A DNA stretch of 64,000 bases from Pseudoalteromonas sp. '520P1 No. 423' (GCF_001269985.1 NZ_BBZB01000001.1:3224001-3288000), one strand, 5' to 3'; counted from the stretch's first letter, positions 18,246 to 28,047 are shown. Translations and numbers: made by a program. Notes: generated by a model from the sequence alone, not told the origin.

Positions 18246-18986
18246 TTAGTTCATTTGTTCTAAACGTTGCTTTAATGCAGCAGCTGGTTGGTAACCAGGA
18301 ATTAAAGTACCATCATCAAAAATAATTGCTGGCGTACCATTTATGCCAAAGCTTTGACCTAACTGATAATGCTCTGCAACAGGTGCCGTACAGCTTTGTA
18401 CATCAGCTACATCTGTACCTGACTTTGCATCTGTCATCGCTTTTAATTGATCGTCAGCACACCATACATTCATTAAATCAGTGTAACCTTCGCTTCTAAC
18501 ACCGCCTCTTGGAAATGCCATATAACGCACTGTAATGCCAGCATCTAGGTAATCTTCTAACTCACGGTGTAATTTACGACAGTAACCACACGTAATATCT
18601 GTAAATACAGTAATTTGATGTTTTTCTTCCGGTGCTTTATAAACAATCATAGAGTCAGCATATTTTGCAACGCCTTCTTTACGAACACCATTCAGTGCTT
18701 TTTCAGTTAAGTTTTCACGGTTTTCAATATCAATTAATGTACCTTGTAATAAGTACTGACCACTATCACTGGCGTACATCACACCTTTATCAGTAATTAA
18801 TTCTTTTAAACCTAAGATAGGGCTAGGTTTAATATCTTTTACAACTAAACCAAGTTGAGAAAATTTTTCAACAATAGGATTTGTTTTAGATACTTCGTCT
18901 GAACTTATTGTATTTGGCGCAGAGGCAATACTCGTTAACGGTGTTAACGTCAGAGAAAAGGCCAATGTAGCTAATAATTTTTTCAT
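18246..18986 (-). CDS. dsbC: Thiol:disulfide interchange protein DsbC
   Basis: Periplasmic disulfide isomerase of 246 residues. Signal peptide about 1-23 (LTPLTSIASA). An N-terminal dimerisation domain runs to about 90 (LGLVVKDIKPSPI, then GVMYASDSGQYLLQGTL), followed by the thioredoxin-fold domain. The active-site motif is CGYC in VFTDITCGYCRKLHREL (Cys near 133 and 136). The cis-proline loop is GINGTPAIIFDDG. A second cysteine pair (WCADDQ and VQSCTAP) matches the structural disulfide of DsbC. It lies between xerD and recJ as in many gammaproteobacteria. It repairs wrong disulfides with electrons from DsbD. Confidence 0.95.
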   Translation of the reverse strand: MKKLLATLAFSLTLTPLTSIASAPNTISSDEVSKTNPIVEKFSQLGLVVKDIKPSPILGLKELITDKGVMYASDSGQYLLQGTLIDIENRENLTEKALNGVRKEGVAKYADSMIVYKAPEEKHQITVFTDITCGYCRKLHRELEDYLDAGITVRYMAFPRGGVRSEGYTDLMNVWCADDQLKAMTDAKSGTDVADVQSCTAPVAEHYQLGQSFGINGTPAIIFDDGTLIPGYQPAAALKQRLEQMN

Positions 18987-19074
18987 TCTTTAATCTCTTT
19001 TCTATCTAAATATTTCATCTATCTATAAGACCCAGTATATCTGAGAATAATTCCCACGACTAGTAACTATATTT

Positions 19075-19980
19075 TTAAGCCCTAGGATGATGTTCTTGAT
19101 GAATTGACTTTAATCTCTCATTTGCAACATGGGTGTATATTTGCGTTGTTGATAAATCGCTATGGCCTAACATCATTTGTACTACACGCAAATCAGCACC
19201 ATGGTTAATTAAGTGCGTAGCAAATGCGTGTCGCATAGTATGTGGTGAAAGATCACTTTGTATATCAGCCACTAAAGCATAATGTTTAATTCTGTGCCAA
19301 AAAGTTTGTCGTGTCATACCTGTGCCACGTTTTGATGGAAAAACAAAATCTGTAGCATGTTTAATTAGCGCTAACCTTCCTTTAGATATAAATAGCTCCA
19401 ACCAATACATGGCTTCTTCACCTAAAGGCACCAATCTTTCTTTATTTCCTTTACCTTTTACAAAAACCACTGCTTGCCTTAAATTAACTTGCTCCATTCT
19501 AAGGCCCACTAATTCACTTACCCTCAGACCTGAAGCATATAAAACTTCAAGCATGGCTTTATCTCTGAGCCCCATAGGCTCTGCCACATTTGGGCTAGCT
19601 AATAAGCTTTCAACTTCCTCCTCAGATAACGTTTTAGGCAAATTTTGAGATGCTTTTGGTTGCCCAATATGTGCCATAGGTGTAATTTCTAAACGTTTTT
19701 CTCGTACAAAATACTGATAAAACCTTTTTAATGCACTTATAGTCCGTGCAGTACTTCTAGATTTAAAACCATTATCTTGACGATAAGCTAAATAGGATTG
19801 CACATCTAATTGATCTATCACTAATAACGCTTTGGGCGCTATAAAATCCGCAAACTTATTAATATCAGTACGATATGCACTGAGGGTGTTTTCACTTAGA
19901 CCTTGCTCTAACCATATTGCATCTAAAAAATCTTCTAACAATTCTCTATTAATAGCAGGCTGCTTAACTTGTTCGCTCAA
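19075..19980 (-). CDS. xerD: Site-specific tyrosine recombinase XerD
   Basis: Chromosome-dimer-resolving recombinase that acts at dif with XerC. I chose the TTG at 19980 as start: AAAGGA lies 7 bases upstream, and it gives 301 residues beginning SEQVKQPAINRELLEDFLD, very close to the 298 of E. coli XerD. The longer open frame reaches 20040 but would add 20 atypical residues. The N-terminal SAM-like domain has GLSENTLSAYRTDINKF. The catalytic residues are Arg in ASGLRVSELVGL, Lys in VKGKGNKERLVPL, HTMRHAFATHL, LGHSDLSTTQIYTH and the Tyr of that last segment. First gene of the xerD-dsbC-recJ block and divergent from fldB. Confidence 0.95.
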   Translation of the reverse strand: MSEQVKQPAINRELLEDFLDAIWLEQGLSENTLSAYRTDINKFADFIAPKALLVIDQLDVQSYLAYRQDNGFKSRSTARTISALKRFYQYFVREKRLEITPMAHIGQPKASQNLPKTLSEEEVESLLASPNVAEPMGLRDKAMLEVLYASGLRVSELVGLRMEQVNLRQAVVFVKGKGNKERLVPLGEEAMYWLELFISKGRLALIKHATDFVFPSKRGTGMTRQTFWHRIKHYALVADIQSDLSPHTMRHAFATHLINHGADLRVVQMMLGHSDLSTTQIYTHVANERLKSIHQEHHPRA

Positions 19981-20059
19981 GTGAGTTCCTTTTATTGTTC
20001 TTTTTAAGGTAAAATGCTCAGCCAATATAATAGCAACCAACTAAGAAGTAATAAACATC

Positions 20060-20581
20060 ATGAAAATTGGTTTATTTTACGGCTCTACAACCTGTTATAC
20101 AGAAATTGCAGCTGAAAAAATACGTGATATTTTAGGCGAAGACTTATTAACTCTGCACAATATAAAAGATGAGCCGTTAAAAGGCGCCGAACAATATGAT
20201 TTTATTATATTTGGCATTTCAACTTGGGATTATGGTGAATTACAAGAAGACTGGGAATCTCAATGGCAAGACGTTGAAGCCTTAGATCTAAATGATAAAA
20301 CAGTTGCTATCTACGGAATGGGCGATCAAGTAGGGTATACCGATTGGTTCCAAGATGCTGTAGGTATGTTACATGATAAAATTGCTAATCAAAAAGTCAA
20401 TCGCATTGGTTTTTGGCCAAATACCCCTGATTATGAATTTGAAGCATCTAAGGCTTTAACTGATGATGGCAGCCACTTTGTTGGTTTAGCGCTCGATGAA
20501 GACAGCCAATATGATTTAACAGATGAACGCATGGCGACTTGGGTTGAACAAATTCTAGTAGAGTATCAAGACTCTCTTTAA
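20060..20581 (+). CDS. fldB: Flavodoxin FldB
   Basis: FMN electron carrier of 173 residues. The phosphate-binding loop is at the N-terminus ([18 protein letters not shown]). The isoalloxazine-stacking loops are [13 protein letters not shown] near 56-68 and [19 protein letters not shown] near 95-113. The length and the position divergent from xerD-dsbC-recJ match E. coli fldB rather than fldA. It reduces partner enzymes with electrons from flavodoxin/ferredoxin reductase. The stop overlaps the end of the convergent solute-binding gene by 4 bases, leaving no room for a terminator between them. Confidence 0.93.
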   Translation: MKIGLFYGSTTCYTEIAAEKIRDILGEDLLTLHNIKDEPLKGAEQYDFIIFGISTWDYGELQEDWESQWQDVEALDLNDKTVAIYGMGDQVGYTDWFQDAVGMLHDKIANQKVNRIGFWPNTPDYEFEASKALTDDGSHFVGLALDEDSQYDLTDERMATWVEQILVEYQDSL

Positions 20582-21351
20582 TTTAAGCTTTGGATCAGGG
20601 AAAGCTCTTGAGTCTCAAAATCTTTAATTAAGCTATTTACAGCCTTGATCATATCAGGATGAGTTAAGGCTTGTATTAATTGCTTATGTACTAAATCAGA
20701 ACTTGTTTTTGATAATGCTAAATATAACCCTAGTTTACGAGTATTAGATGCTTTAAACGCCCCTAGCCTTTGAAGCTCATCTAAATCGCTTCCTAACTCA
20801 GCTAACTTGCCATGCACACCAAAAACACTGCCAACGTACCTTTGTACATGACCTTTTAATAAAGCCTCTAATGCTTGTTGAGAGTCTAAAAATTCATATA
20901 CATTTTTTGGTTTATAATAACGTTTTAAAATTTCAGCCTTGTGGGAGTTTCTTTCCATCGCCACTAAAATCCTTTTTGGGTCTATCATATTCGCTTTTTT
21001 CCAAATATATTGTTCTCCACGATATACTTGCTTTAGCCATATAAAGTTTTGCTCTCTATTTGAAGTTCTAGAAATAGATAAAATCAAACGATTAGGTTTA
21101 AGTGCTTCTTTTTGAATTATTCGAGCCCAAGGCAAGGCCTCAAATTGAATATCTAAGTCCTCATATTTATGTAGTTTTTGAGCAAAATCAAAGACAGGAC
21201 CATAACCAGTACCATTTGCTCTTACCATTTGAAATGGTGGGTTATGCTCAAATACAACAATCAATTTCTCCGCGTTTAAGGGCAAGCAAAAAGAGCCTAA
21301 AATAATGATCAATATTTTGATCATATAATCAAATAAATTTATTTTAATCAC
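20578..21351 (-). CDS. Periplasmic solute-binding protein, family 3 type
   Basis: A 257-residue extracytoplasmic binding protein of the amino-acid (SBP_bac_3) type, but without transport genes nearby. It has a hydrophobic N-terminal signal ([14 protein letters not shown]), then [29 protein letters not shown] and [19 protein letters not shown] with [18 protein letters not shown], the usual order for lobe I. The GTG at 21351 and the internal ATG at 21324 are both possible starts; neither has a strong Shine-Dalgarno, and the internal one gives a more standard signal peptide. Such stand-alone proteins may act as sensors or be orphan transport subunits. The ligand cannot be told. Confidence 0.8.
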   Translation of the reverse strand: MIKINLFDYMIKILIIILGSFCLPLNAEKLIVVFEHNPPFQMVRANGTGYGPVFDFAQKLHKYEDLDIQFEALPWARIIQKEALKPNRLILSISRTSNREQNFIWLKQVYRGEQYIWKKANMIDPKRILVAMERNSHKAEILKRYYKPKNVYEFLDSQQALEALLKGHVQRYVGSVFGVHGKLAELGSDLDELQRLGAFKASNTRKLGLYLALSKTSSDLVHKQLIQALTHPDMIKAVNSLIKDFETQELSLIQSLN

Positions 21352-21377
21352 CTAAATTCATCATCAAATTTTTTACC

Positions 21378-22088
21378 TTACATTTTTAAATAAAAATCTT
21401 TGGTTAAATTAATAAAGTCTTTCGAGAAAGTCCCATTTTCACTAATAAACAACTCACTTTTTTCAAGAGGCATTTGAACTTTGCTGATCTCAATTAATAT
21501 TCTTTTTGGTGGTTTATTATGCTTAGTGTAAACAAAAACTAATTTATTAATATATAAATTAAGCGCTTTTACTACGCTTTCTATTTCTTCTAAAACATCT
21601 GATGGTAATACTAAGGCAAGCCTGCCACGTTTATGGGTAATTTTACAAAACTGTTTAATCAAAGCTTTAAAACTTAAACTACCCGTATGGCGTGCTTTAT
21701 TTCTAGACTCATCAGGACCTTTTAGGCTGTTTACAAAATATGGCGGATTTGAAACTACTAAATCGAATTTTGCATCTAATTTAAATTCATTAAAATCACC
21801 ATAATATATATCTATATTTTGCCAAGGACTATTATTAAAGTTTTCAGTCGCTTGCAAAAAAGCCGAACTATCTATTTCTAAAGCAGAAATATTGACATCA
21901 TTCATCGCGGATTTTTGCGCTCTTTGTTTGAGCATTAAAGCAATTAATCCCGTGCCCGTGCCGACATCAAGTATATTTTCACTATCACCTATATCTGCCC
22001 AAGAACCTAATAAAACACCATCTGTGCCTACCTTCATAGCGCAGTTATTTTGTGCTAAATAAAACTGTTTAAATTGAAAACCTGACAT
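21378..22088 (-). CDS. trmN: tRNA1(Val) (adenine(37)-N6)-methyltransferase TrmN6
   Basis: SAM-dependent methyltransferase (YfiC/TrmN6) of 236 residues. The N-terminus FQFKQFYLAQNNCAMKVGTD is typical. Motif I is ILDVGTGTGLIALML near 38-52, the acidic strand ALEIDSSAFLQA follows, and the N6-adenine signature NPPYF is near 115. It modifies A37 of tRNA-Val. It is divergent from srmB with a 64-base gap, the same arrangement as yfiC-srmB in E. coli, which supports the specific name. Confidence 0.93.
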   Translation of the reverse strand: MSGFQFKQFYLAQNNCAMKVGTDGVLLGSWADIGDSENILDVGTGTGLIALMLKQRAQKSAMNDVNISALEIDSSAFLQATENFNNSPWQNIDIYYGDFNEFKLDAKFDLVVSNPPYFVNSLKGPDESRNKARHTGSLSFKALIKQFCKITHKRGRLALVLPSDVLEEIESVVKALNLYINKLVFVYTKHNKPPKRILIEISKVQMPLEKSELFISENGTFSKDFINLTKDFYLKM

Positions 22089-22152
22089 TTTTATTTTAGA
22101 TCTACCATTTACTAAGTATAATAGCCTTATTGTCCTTTATTTATGACGCCTT

Positions 22153-23394
22153 ATGCAATTGCAATTCGCAGATCTTGAACTAGATGAAAAACTATTAAAC
22201 GCTGTTAACAAAGTTGGCTATACCGAACCAACTAAAATTCAAAAGCTTGTGATCCCTCGCGCCCTTGAAGGTCGTGATATTTTAGCTTCAGCACCAACAG
22301 GTACAGGTAAAACAGCTGCATTTTTATTATCAGCTATTCAGTTTTTAATTGATTTCCCTAGACGTGATCCAGGTTTTGCCCGCGTTTTAATTATGACCCC
22401 TACCCGTGAACTTGCTTATCAAATTCACGAACAGTGTTTATTACTAGCAGCCAATACTCACTTACAAATAGGTGTGGTAACAGGTGGTATAAACTATGGA
22501 ACACATAAAGATATCTTTGAAAAAAATAACGATATCTTAATCGCAACACCCGGCAGATTAATGGATTACATGGATGGCAATAACTTTCACGCTGAAAATG
22601 TAGAACTATTAATTTTAGATGAAGCTGACCGTATGTTAGATATGGGTTTCAAAAAAGAAATGCTGCGGATCTGTGATGAAGCTGAAAATCGCAGACAATG
22701 TTTCTTATTTTCTGCAACACTTGAAGGCGATAATGTTGAGTTATTCGCAGATAAAGTATTAAAAGATCCATCATTACTTGAAGCGAAAGTTTCAACACAA
22801 GATCAAGGCCAAATCAGCCAATGGATCCACTTAGCTGATAGCCGTGAACACAAACTTAAACTACTAACACGTATTTTAACTAACGAAGCTGTTACTAAAG
22901 CCATTGTATTTGTTAAAACGAGAGAAAAATTAGAGCAGTTAGTAGGCGAGTTATTTAGCCAAGGTATTAAAACTATTTGGTTACGTGGTGAAATGCCACA
23001 AGATAAACGTATGCGCTCACTTGAAAACTTTCATTTAGGCAAAGCTGATATTCTAGTTGCGACTGATGTAGCCGCGCGTGGATTAGATGTTGCTGATGTA
23101 AGCCATGTTATTAACTATGATATGCCATATAGTCCAGACATCTACGTGCACCGTATTGGTCGTACAGGACGTGCTGGTAACGACGGTACCGCTATTTCAT
23201 TAGTAGAAGCACATGATATTGCTATGGTTGGTAAAGTTGAACGCTATACTGAGCAACAGCTCAAACGTAAAAATATTAAAGGGCTTTCACCAAGACATAA
23301 AGAAGCTAAGCCACCAGCTAAAAAGAAAAAAGATCCTGTGAAAATGAAAGCTAAGAAAAAGGCTAAAAAGAAAGCAGCTAAAGCGAAGAAGTAA
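22153..23394 (+). CDS. srmB: ATP-dependent RNA helicase SrmB (DEAD-box)
   Basis: DEAD-box helicase of 413 residues that takes part in large-ribosomal-subunit assembly. All core motifs are visible in order: Q motif GYTEPTKIQKLVIP, I APTGTGKTAA near 49, Ia PTRELAYQ, II LDEADRML near 155, III SATLE, IV IVFVKT, V ATDVAARGLD and VI HRIGRTGRAG. The tail from about 385 is Lys/Ala-rich (KAKKKAKKKAAKAKK), a probable RNA-binding extension. SrmB assignment rests on the N-terminal LQFADLELDEKLLNAV type and on the divergent trmN neighbour. A terminator follows. Confidence 0.93.
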   Translation: MQLQFADLELDEKLLNAVNKVGYTEPTKIQKLVIPRALEGRDILASAPTGTGKTAAFLLSAIQFLIDFPRRDPGFARVLIMTPTRELAYQIHEQCLLLAANTHLQIGVVTGGINYGTHKDIFEKNNDILIATPGRLMDYMDGNNFHAENVELLILDEADRMLDMGFKKEMLRICDEAENRRQCFLFSATLEGDNVELFADKVLKDPSLLEAKVSTQDQGQISQWIHLADSREHKLKLLTRILTNEAVTKAIVFVKTREKLEQLVGELFSQGIKTIWLRGEMPQDKRMRSLENFHLGKADILVATDVAARGLDVADVSHVINYDMPYSPDIYVHRIGRTGRAGNDGTAISLVEAHDIAMVGKVERYTEQQLKRKNIKGLSPRHKEAKPPAKKKKDPVKMKAKKKAKKKAAKAKK

Positions 23395-23422
23395 CCTCTA
23401 TAAACTCTCATGCTTTAAATAT

Positions 23423-23455
23423 AAAAAAACCTAACTAATATGTTAGGTTTTTTTA
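23423..23455 (+). terminator. Terminator after srmB
   Basis: Stem AAAAAACCTAAC / GTTAGGTTTTTT with a 6-base loop and a T run extending past the stem; it lies about 30 bases after the srmB stop. The A run on the other side could also serve the convergent hydrolase gene. Confidence 0.8.
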
Positions 23456-23498
23456 TTTTACAGAGTCAAATTAATACTTAATTGTTATTACCTTGAAT

Positions 23499-24284
23499 TT
23501 ATTCTAAAGCAATTTCAATGGCTTTATCAAAAGTTATTTCACCCTTATGTACTTTCAAACACAAATCCACCGCGTCTTTATCTGGCACAGCACCTGACGC
23601 TCTAACTGCATCCATTGCATTCAATATACTTTGGGGAAGCAATCCATCTTCAATATTTATAATGCTGCTAACAGGAGTAAGTGGGGGCTTTCTAAAATAT
23701 GACATTATAGACACCGCTGCATTCATTTGAAATTCATTAAAAGCACTTTCATTAAATCCCTTTGATAGTGGATTCATAAAACCATGTTGATACTGAGTAT
23801 GGCTTATTTTTAATGATTCATAATGCCCTAAACTTTCCATCACATCTTTTACCTCAAAATGACTTTCACTTTGTGGAAATATAATATGAGATTTAATATT
23901 CAGCTTTATATCTAAAAAATTTCGAATTTGCGACGGGTAAAAACCAATAAACTCACAATGCTTATCTGACTTAAAACCATCCAGTGCGCGCCAAATCGCA
24001 CTTGCTCCCGCACTAAAACCTACAATGTATACATCATCGTTTTTATTAGATTCAATCTCTTTTTTGATAAGTGATAAATAATGCTCATGACCACCTAAAC
24101 TCAAATACTTTTCATATGCCTGAGTATCATTGTCAAATTCAAAGGTTTGACCTTGATATGGATCGACTAATACCAATTCGATATCTTGGTTTATCATTTT
24201 ATCTAACATTGACTTTTGAGTATTGGCATATTGCTGAAACTCAGTTGTACAACCAAAAATGTCAGGAACAAGTATTAGTTTCAT
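23499..24284 (-). CDS. Alpha/beta hydrolase, dienelactone-hydrolase-like, with C-terminal extension
   Basis: A 261-residue protein beginning MKLILVPDIFG, a typical first strand and oxyanion loop. The nucleophile elbow is VGFSAGASAIWRAL near residues 95-108, with Ser where dienelactone hydrolases have Cys. A catalytic His is likely in QYQHGFMNP near 165. After about residue 198 comes a linker and a 60-residue helical domain (SILNAMDAVRASGAVPDKDA, LCLKVHKGEITFDKAIEIAL) that does not belong to the hydrolase fold and looks like a small separate helical module. No signal peptide, so cytoplasmic. Substrate unknown. Confidence 0.75.
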   Translation of the reverse strand: MKLILVPDIFGCTTEFQQYANTQKSMLDKMINQDIELVLVDPYQGQTFEFDNDTQAYEKYLSLGGHEHYLSLIKKEIESNKNDDVYIVGFSAGASAIWRALDGFKSDKHCEFIGFYPSQIRNFLDIKLNIKSHIIFPQSESHFEVKDVMESLGHYESLKISHTQYQHGFMNPLSKGFNESAFNEFQMNAAVSIMSYFRKPPLTPVSSIINIEDGLLPQSILNAMDAVRASGAVPDKDAVDLCLKVHKGEITFDKAIEIALE

Positions 24285-24316
24285 TACATCACCTCTAAAA
24301 TTAATTGTGCTCTATA

Positions 24317-25099
24317 TTACTTGAACTGCTCAGCGCGAAGAAATACAGGTTCATTTTCTTTCGCCGTCATTTCAGGGCTAAAATAATAACCTGCTGAATC
24401 AAATTTCTTTAAATCTTCAACAGTTTTAATTTTATTTTCCATAATATAACGTGTCATTAAACCACGTGCTTTTTTAGCGTAAAAGCTGATCACTTTATAT
24501 TGACCATTTTTACAGTCTTTAAAAATAGGTGCAATTATTTGACCTTTTAATGCTTTTTTATCTACCGCTTTAAAATACTCATTGGATGCTAAATTAACTA
24601 AAGTATCTGTACCTTGTTGCTCAAAAAGAGCATTTAATTTTTCAGCAATTAACTTACCCCAAAATTGATATAGGTTTGTGCCGCGCGGATTTTCAAGCTT
24701 AGTGCCCATTTCTAAACGATAAGCTTGCATTAAATCTAACGGTTTTAAAATACCGTATAAGCCAGATAAAATACGTAAATTATCTTGAGTATATTCAAGC
24801 GTATCTTCATCTAAACTTGTTGCATCTAAGCCTGTGTATACGTCGCCATTAAATGCAAAAATTGCCTGCTTAGCATTCTGGATATTAAAAGGTTGTGACC
24901 ATTGTGCAAATCTAGCAGCATTCAAACCCGCCAGCTTATCGCTTATTTTCATTAAGCTGCCAATGTCTTGAGGCGCAAGCGATCTACACACTTCAATCAA
25001 CTCTTGGCTATGTGTTAATAATTCTGGATTTGAATGTTTTTCAAACGCTACTGGTGTTTCATAATCTAGGTTTTTAGCAGGGGAAATTACAGTGATCAT
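24317..25099 (-). CDS. yaaA: Peroxide stress protein YaaA
   Basis: YaaA/DUF328 protein, 260 residues from the ATG at 25099, which has AAGGT 8 bases upstream and gives the classical N-terminus [16 protein letters not shown]; an open frame extends 9 codons further but lacks support. Family landmarks include [36 protein letters not shown] and [17 protein letters not shown]. In E. coli YaaA limits Fenton damage by lowering free iron under hydrogen peroxide stress. It is divergent from tal, recalling the thr-yaaA-talB neighbourhood of E. coli. Confidence 0.95.
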   Translation of the reverse strand: MITVISPAKNLDYETPVAFEKHSNPELLTHSQELIEVCRSLAPQDIGSLMKISDKLAGLNAARFAQWSQPFNIQNAKQAIFAFNGDVYTGLDATSLDEDTLEYTQDNLRILSGLYGILKPLDLMQAYRLEMGTKLENPRGTNLYQFWGKLIAEKLNALFEQQGTDTLVNLASNEYFKAVDKKALKGQIIAPIFKDCKNGQYKVISFYAKKARGLMTRYIMENKIKTVEDLKKFDSAGYYFSPEMTAKENEPVFLRAEQFK

Positions 25100-25333
25100 A
25101 TTAAACCTTATATATATTCGCTGCAAAAGCGGATATGTATTGACTTGTATTTAGAATAATGACAATTTCATCATTAAACGCGAACAAAATCACGTGTTTT
25201 ATTAACTTGCCTTCAGTTAAATTAATTTTTCGTTTTTTTAAGCGGACAATTGACCTGTTAGTGACCTGTAACTTAAGTGCAATATTAGGCATGTATATTC
25301 AAAGTGTATTCTTTTTGGAATGAGGAATAAAAA

Positions 25334-26290
25334 ATGACAGCAGTATTAGCGGCATTAAAAGCCCAATCAACAATCGTAGCCGATACCGGCGATATTGAAG
25401 CAATTAAACAGCATAAACCACAAGATGCGACTACAAACCCATCTTTATTATTAAAAGCCAGTGAAATTCCGGCTTATCAAACCTATTTAAAACAAGCTTG
25501 GCAGTTTGCAAAAGAATGTGAATCTGACACAGATAAACAATTAAGCCTAGCATGTGATTATTTTGCTGTATTAATTGGTAAAGAAATTACTGAAGTTGTT
25601 CCAGGATATATTTCTACAGAAGTAGATGCGCGCCTTTCTTTTGATACAGAGGCGACAATCGCAAAGGCTAAAACATTATTATCTTTATACGAAAAAATAG
25701 GCGTATCAAAAGATAAAATTCTAATTAAAATTGCATCTACTTGGGAAGGTATAAAAGCCGCTGAAGTATTAGAGAAAGAAGGCATAAAATGTAATTTGAC
25801 GCTACTTTTCAGTGAAGCACAAGCACGCGCTTGTGCTGATGCTAATGTATTTTTAATCTCTCCATTTGTTGGTCGTATTTTAGATTGGCATGTTGCGAAC
25901 GGCATGGAAAAACCAACAGATCCACTACAAGATCCAGGAGTACAATCTGTACGTAGCATCTACAGCTTTTATAAAAGCCATGGTTACGAAACAGTTGTTA
26001 TGGGCGCAAGCTTCAGAAACACAGGTGAAATCTTAGCGCTTACAGGTTGTGATAGATTAACAATCGCGCCAACACTATTAGATGAATTAGCAACATTAAA
26101 AGATGTACCTAACTACACTTTAGAAAAACCAACTGAAATTTCAGCTAAACCGGCACCATTAACACAAAGCGAATTCCGTTGGTTACATAACGAAGATCCT
26201 ATGGCGACAGAAAAGCTAGCTGATGGCATTAGTCAATTTGCTAAAGCGCAAGTTGAACTAGAAAAAAGATTCAGTGAGTTAAAGCTATAG
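25334..26290 (+). CDS. tal: Transaldolase
   Basis: Pentose-phosphate enzyme of 318 residues that moves a dihydroxyacetone unit from sedoheptulose 7-phosphate to glyceraldehyde 3-phosphate. Signatures: [12 protein letters not shown] near 32-43, EVDARLSFD near 96, and the Schiff-base Lys in [16 protein letters not shown] near 130. The [10 protein letters not shown] segment is near 228. Length matches TalB (317). The Shine-Dalgarno GAATGAGGAA precedes the ATG closely. Followed by pgi after 82 bases, so the two central-carbon genes may share a transcript. Upstream, TGACCTGT is repeated at an 11-bp spacing. Confidence 0.97.
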   Translation: MTAVLAALKAQSTIVADTGDIEAIKQHKPQDATTNPSLLLKASEIPAYQTYLKQAWQFAKECESDTDKQLSLACDYFAVLIGKEITEVVPGYISTEVDARLSFDTEATIAKAKTLLSLYEKIGVSKDKILIKIASTWEGIKAAEVLEKEGIKCNLTLLFSEAQARACADANVFLISPFVGRILDWHVANGMEKPTDPLQDPGVQSVRSIYSFYKSHGYETVVMGASFRNTGEILALTGCDRLTIAPTLLDELATLKDVPNYTLEKPTEISAKPAPLTQSEFRWLHNEDPMATEKLADGISQFAKAQVELEKRFSELKL

Positions 26291-26304
26291 TTTCTTAACC
26301 CGTT

Positions 26305-26351
26305 ATACCAATTCTATTCATATAGGTTCATATCTTAAATTGAATTGGTAT
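26305..26351. repeat. Inverted repeat ATACCAATTC between tal and pgi
   Basis: ATACCAATTC at 26305-26314 and its exact complement GAATTGGTAT at 26342-26351, separated by 27 bases. A related TCCAATTGGTATTAAA sequence lies upstream of rdgC (near 36837). This looks like a dispersed short intergenic repeat of the genome rather than a terminator (no U tract). Confidence 0.55.
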
Positions 26352-26372
26352 TAATTAAACGAAGAGAAATAC

Positions 26373-28001
26373 ATGATTCAAAACAGCAAGGACGTCTGCG
26401 TATTTAATGCGCTTGAAACTGCTGCTACTGAAATAAAAAAGCGTCATTTAATGACAATTTTTTCTGAGCAGCCAAATAGAGCACATACCTACAGTCTACA
26501 ATTTGATTCATTTTATTTAGACTATTCAAAGCAAGCAATCAACGATAATGCATTTAAAGCATTGATCAATTTCGCCAAACATCAAAAGCTAGAAGCAAAA
26601 CGCGATGCGATGTTTCAAGGTGATAAAATAAATCATACAGAAGAGCGCTCAGTACTACATACCGCACTGAGAGACTCTAGCCAAATAATTTCAAAATTCC
26701 CCGATATCGCTAAAGAAATAGAGTCAACAAAAGTAAAAATGCTAAATTTTGTTGATTTAGTCAGATCACAGCAGCATTTGGGTCATACAGAAAAAGCCAT
26801 CACCGATGTAATAAGTATCGGCATAGGTGGATCTTTTTTTGGCCCTAAAATGTTACAAAGTGCTTTAGTTAAAAATGCCTGTAATAAAATAAAAGTACAT
26901 TATTTAGCAAATATAGATGGCGACCAAATCGCTCAAGTACTTCATAATCTTAATCCTGAAACGTGTTTAGTGGTGGTTGCGTCTAAATCATGGACAACAG
27001 CAGAAACACAATTAAATGCTCAATCAGTTTTAAAATGGTTTCAAGATGCACTGCCTCAAAAGCAAGCAATACAAAAACATTGGGTTGCGTTAACAGCAAA
27101 ACCTGAGCAAGCACAAGAATTTGGTATCGCAGAGCCAATGATTTTTCCTATGTGGGATTTTGTAGGTGGCCGATACTCAGTTTGGTCAACCATAGGATTG
27201 CCATTAGCTTTAAGCATAGGTTCAAAAGCTTTTACTCAAGTGCTTGAAGGTGCTGCATCTATAGATAAACACTTCTTAGAAGCGCCTTTAGATAAAAATA
27301 TGCCGGTGATTATGGCTTTATTAGGTTATTGGCAACAAGAATATTTTGGTCTCAATAACTTAATGGTTTTACCTTATAGTCATAGTTTAAAAAGTTTACC
27401 TGCTTACCTTCAACAGCTCGATATGGAAAGTAATGGCAAAGCTGTTAATAGCCAAGGCGATAACATAACAAATTCAGGGCCTATTCTTTGGGGTGCTGAG
27501 GGTACAAACTGTCAACATTCATTTATGCAGCTTTTTCATCAAGGCACACAATCAGGCATGATAGATTTTATTTTACCTGCAAAAGGCCATGACACATATC
27601 CTGAACAACATAAACTCATGGTGGCAAACTGTTTAGCGCAAGCACAAGCTTTATTACAAGGAAAAACGCTCACTCAAGCTAAAACTGAATTACTTGATTC
27701 TGGCCTAAATGAAGAACAAGCTGAAAATTTAGCAAAACATAAAACTATGCCAGGCAATACAAGTTCAAATATGCTGATTATTGATGATATTACACCTCAT
27801 AGCATGGGCGCATTACTTGCTTTGTACGAACATAAAGTATTTTGTCAGGGCATTTTATTCGATGTAAATAGCTTTGATCAATGGGGTGTAGAGCTAGGTA
27901 AATCACTCGGAAAGAACCTACTTATCAGCATGAATACTGGCAATATAGAGAATTTAGACCCTTCAACCGCTAAACTTTTAGAATATATAAATATAAACTA
28001 A
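26373..28001 (+). CDS. pgi: Glucose-6-phosphate isomerase
   Basis: Glycolytic enzyme of 542 residues interconverting glucose 6-phosphate and fructose 6-phosphate. Landmarks: VISIGIGGSFFGPKML near 148-163, VVASKSWTTAETQLNA near 199-214, the PGI signature FVGGRYSVWSTIGLPLAL near 265-282, the catalytic Glu region QLDMESNGKAV near 350, the His in EGTNCQHSFMQL near 380, and a C-terminal GVELGKSLGKNLL. Length is that of bacterial PGI. ATG has GAAGAG 6 bases upstream. It follows tal closely. A 13-bp hairpin after the stop may end the transcript. Confidence 0.97.
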   Translation: MIQNSKDVCVFNALETAATEIKKRHLMTIFSEQPNRAHTYSLQFDSFYLDYSKQAINDNAFKALINFAKHQKLEAKRDAMFQGDKINHTEERSVLHTALRDSSQIISKFPDIAKEIESTKVKMLNFVDLVRSQQHLGHTEKAITDVISIGIGGSFFGPKMLQSALVKNACNKIKVHYLANIDGDQIAQVLHNLNPETCLVVVASKSWTTAETQLNAQSVLKWFQDALPQKQAIQKHWVALTAKPEQAQEFGIAEPMIFPMWDFVGGRYSVWSTIGLPLALSIGSKAFTQVLEGAASIDKHFLEAPLDKNMPVIMALLGYWQQEYFGLNNLMVLPYSHSLKSLPAYLQQLDMESNGKAVNSQGDNITNSGPILWGAEGTNCQHSFMQLFHQGTQSGMIDFILPAKGHDTYPEQHKLMVANCLAQAQALLQGKTLTQAKTELLDSGLNEEQAENLAKHKTMPGNTSSNMLIIDDITPHSMGALLALYEHKVFCQGILFDVNSFDQWGVELGKSLGKNLLISMNTGNIENLDPSTAKLLEYININ

Positions 28002-28016
28002 TAAAAACAATACACT

Positions 28017-28047
28017 AGCAAACTTAAAATTAACTTTTAAGTTTGCT
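28017..28047 (+). terminator. Hairpin after pgi, possible terminator
   Basis: A perfect 13-bp stem, AGCAAACTTAAAA at 28017-28029 and its complement at 28035-28047, with a 5-base loop, 15 bases after the pgi stop. The following ACCTTATTAAA is only moderately U-rich, so termination strength is uncertain. Confidence 0.5.

Noticed and set aside
20578..21351. Amino-acid ABC importer operon
   Set aside because: Only the binding protein is present; neighbours are fldB and trmN, with no permease or ATPase.
25261..25280. HexR box upstream of tal (TGTAACTTAAGTGCA)
   Set aside because: Only loosely similar to TGTAAT..ATTACA and not a good palindrome; not strong enough to list as a site.
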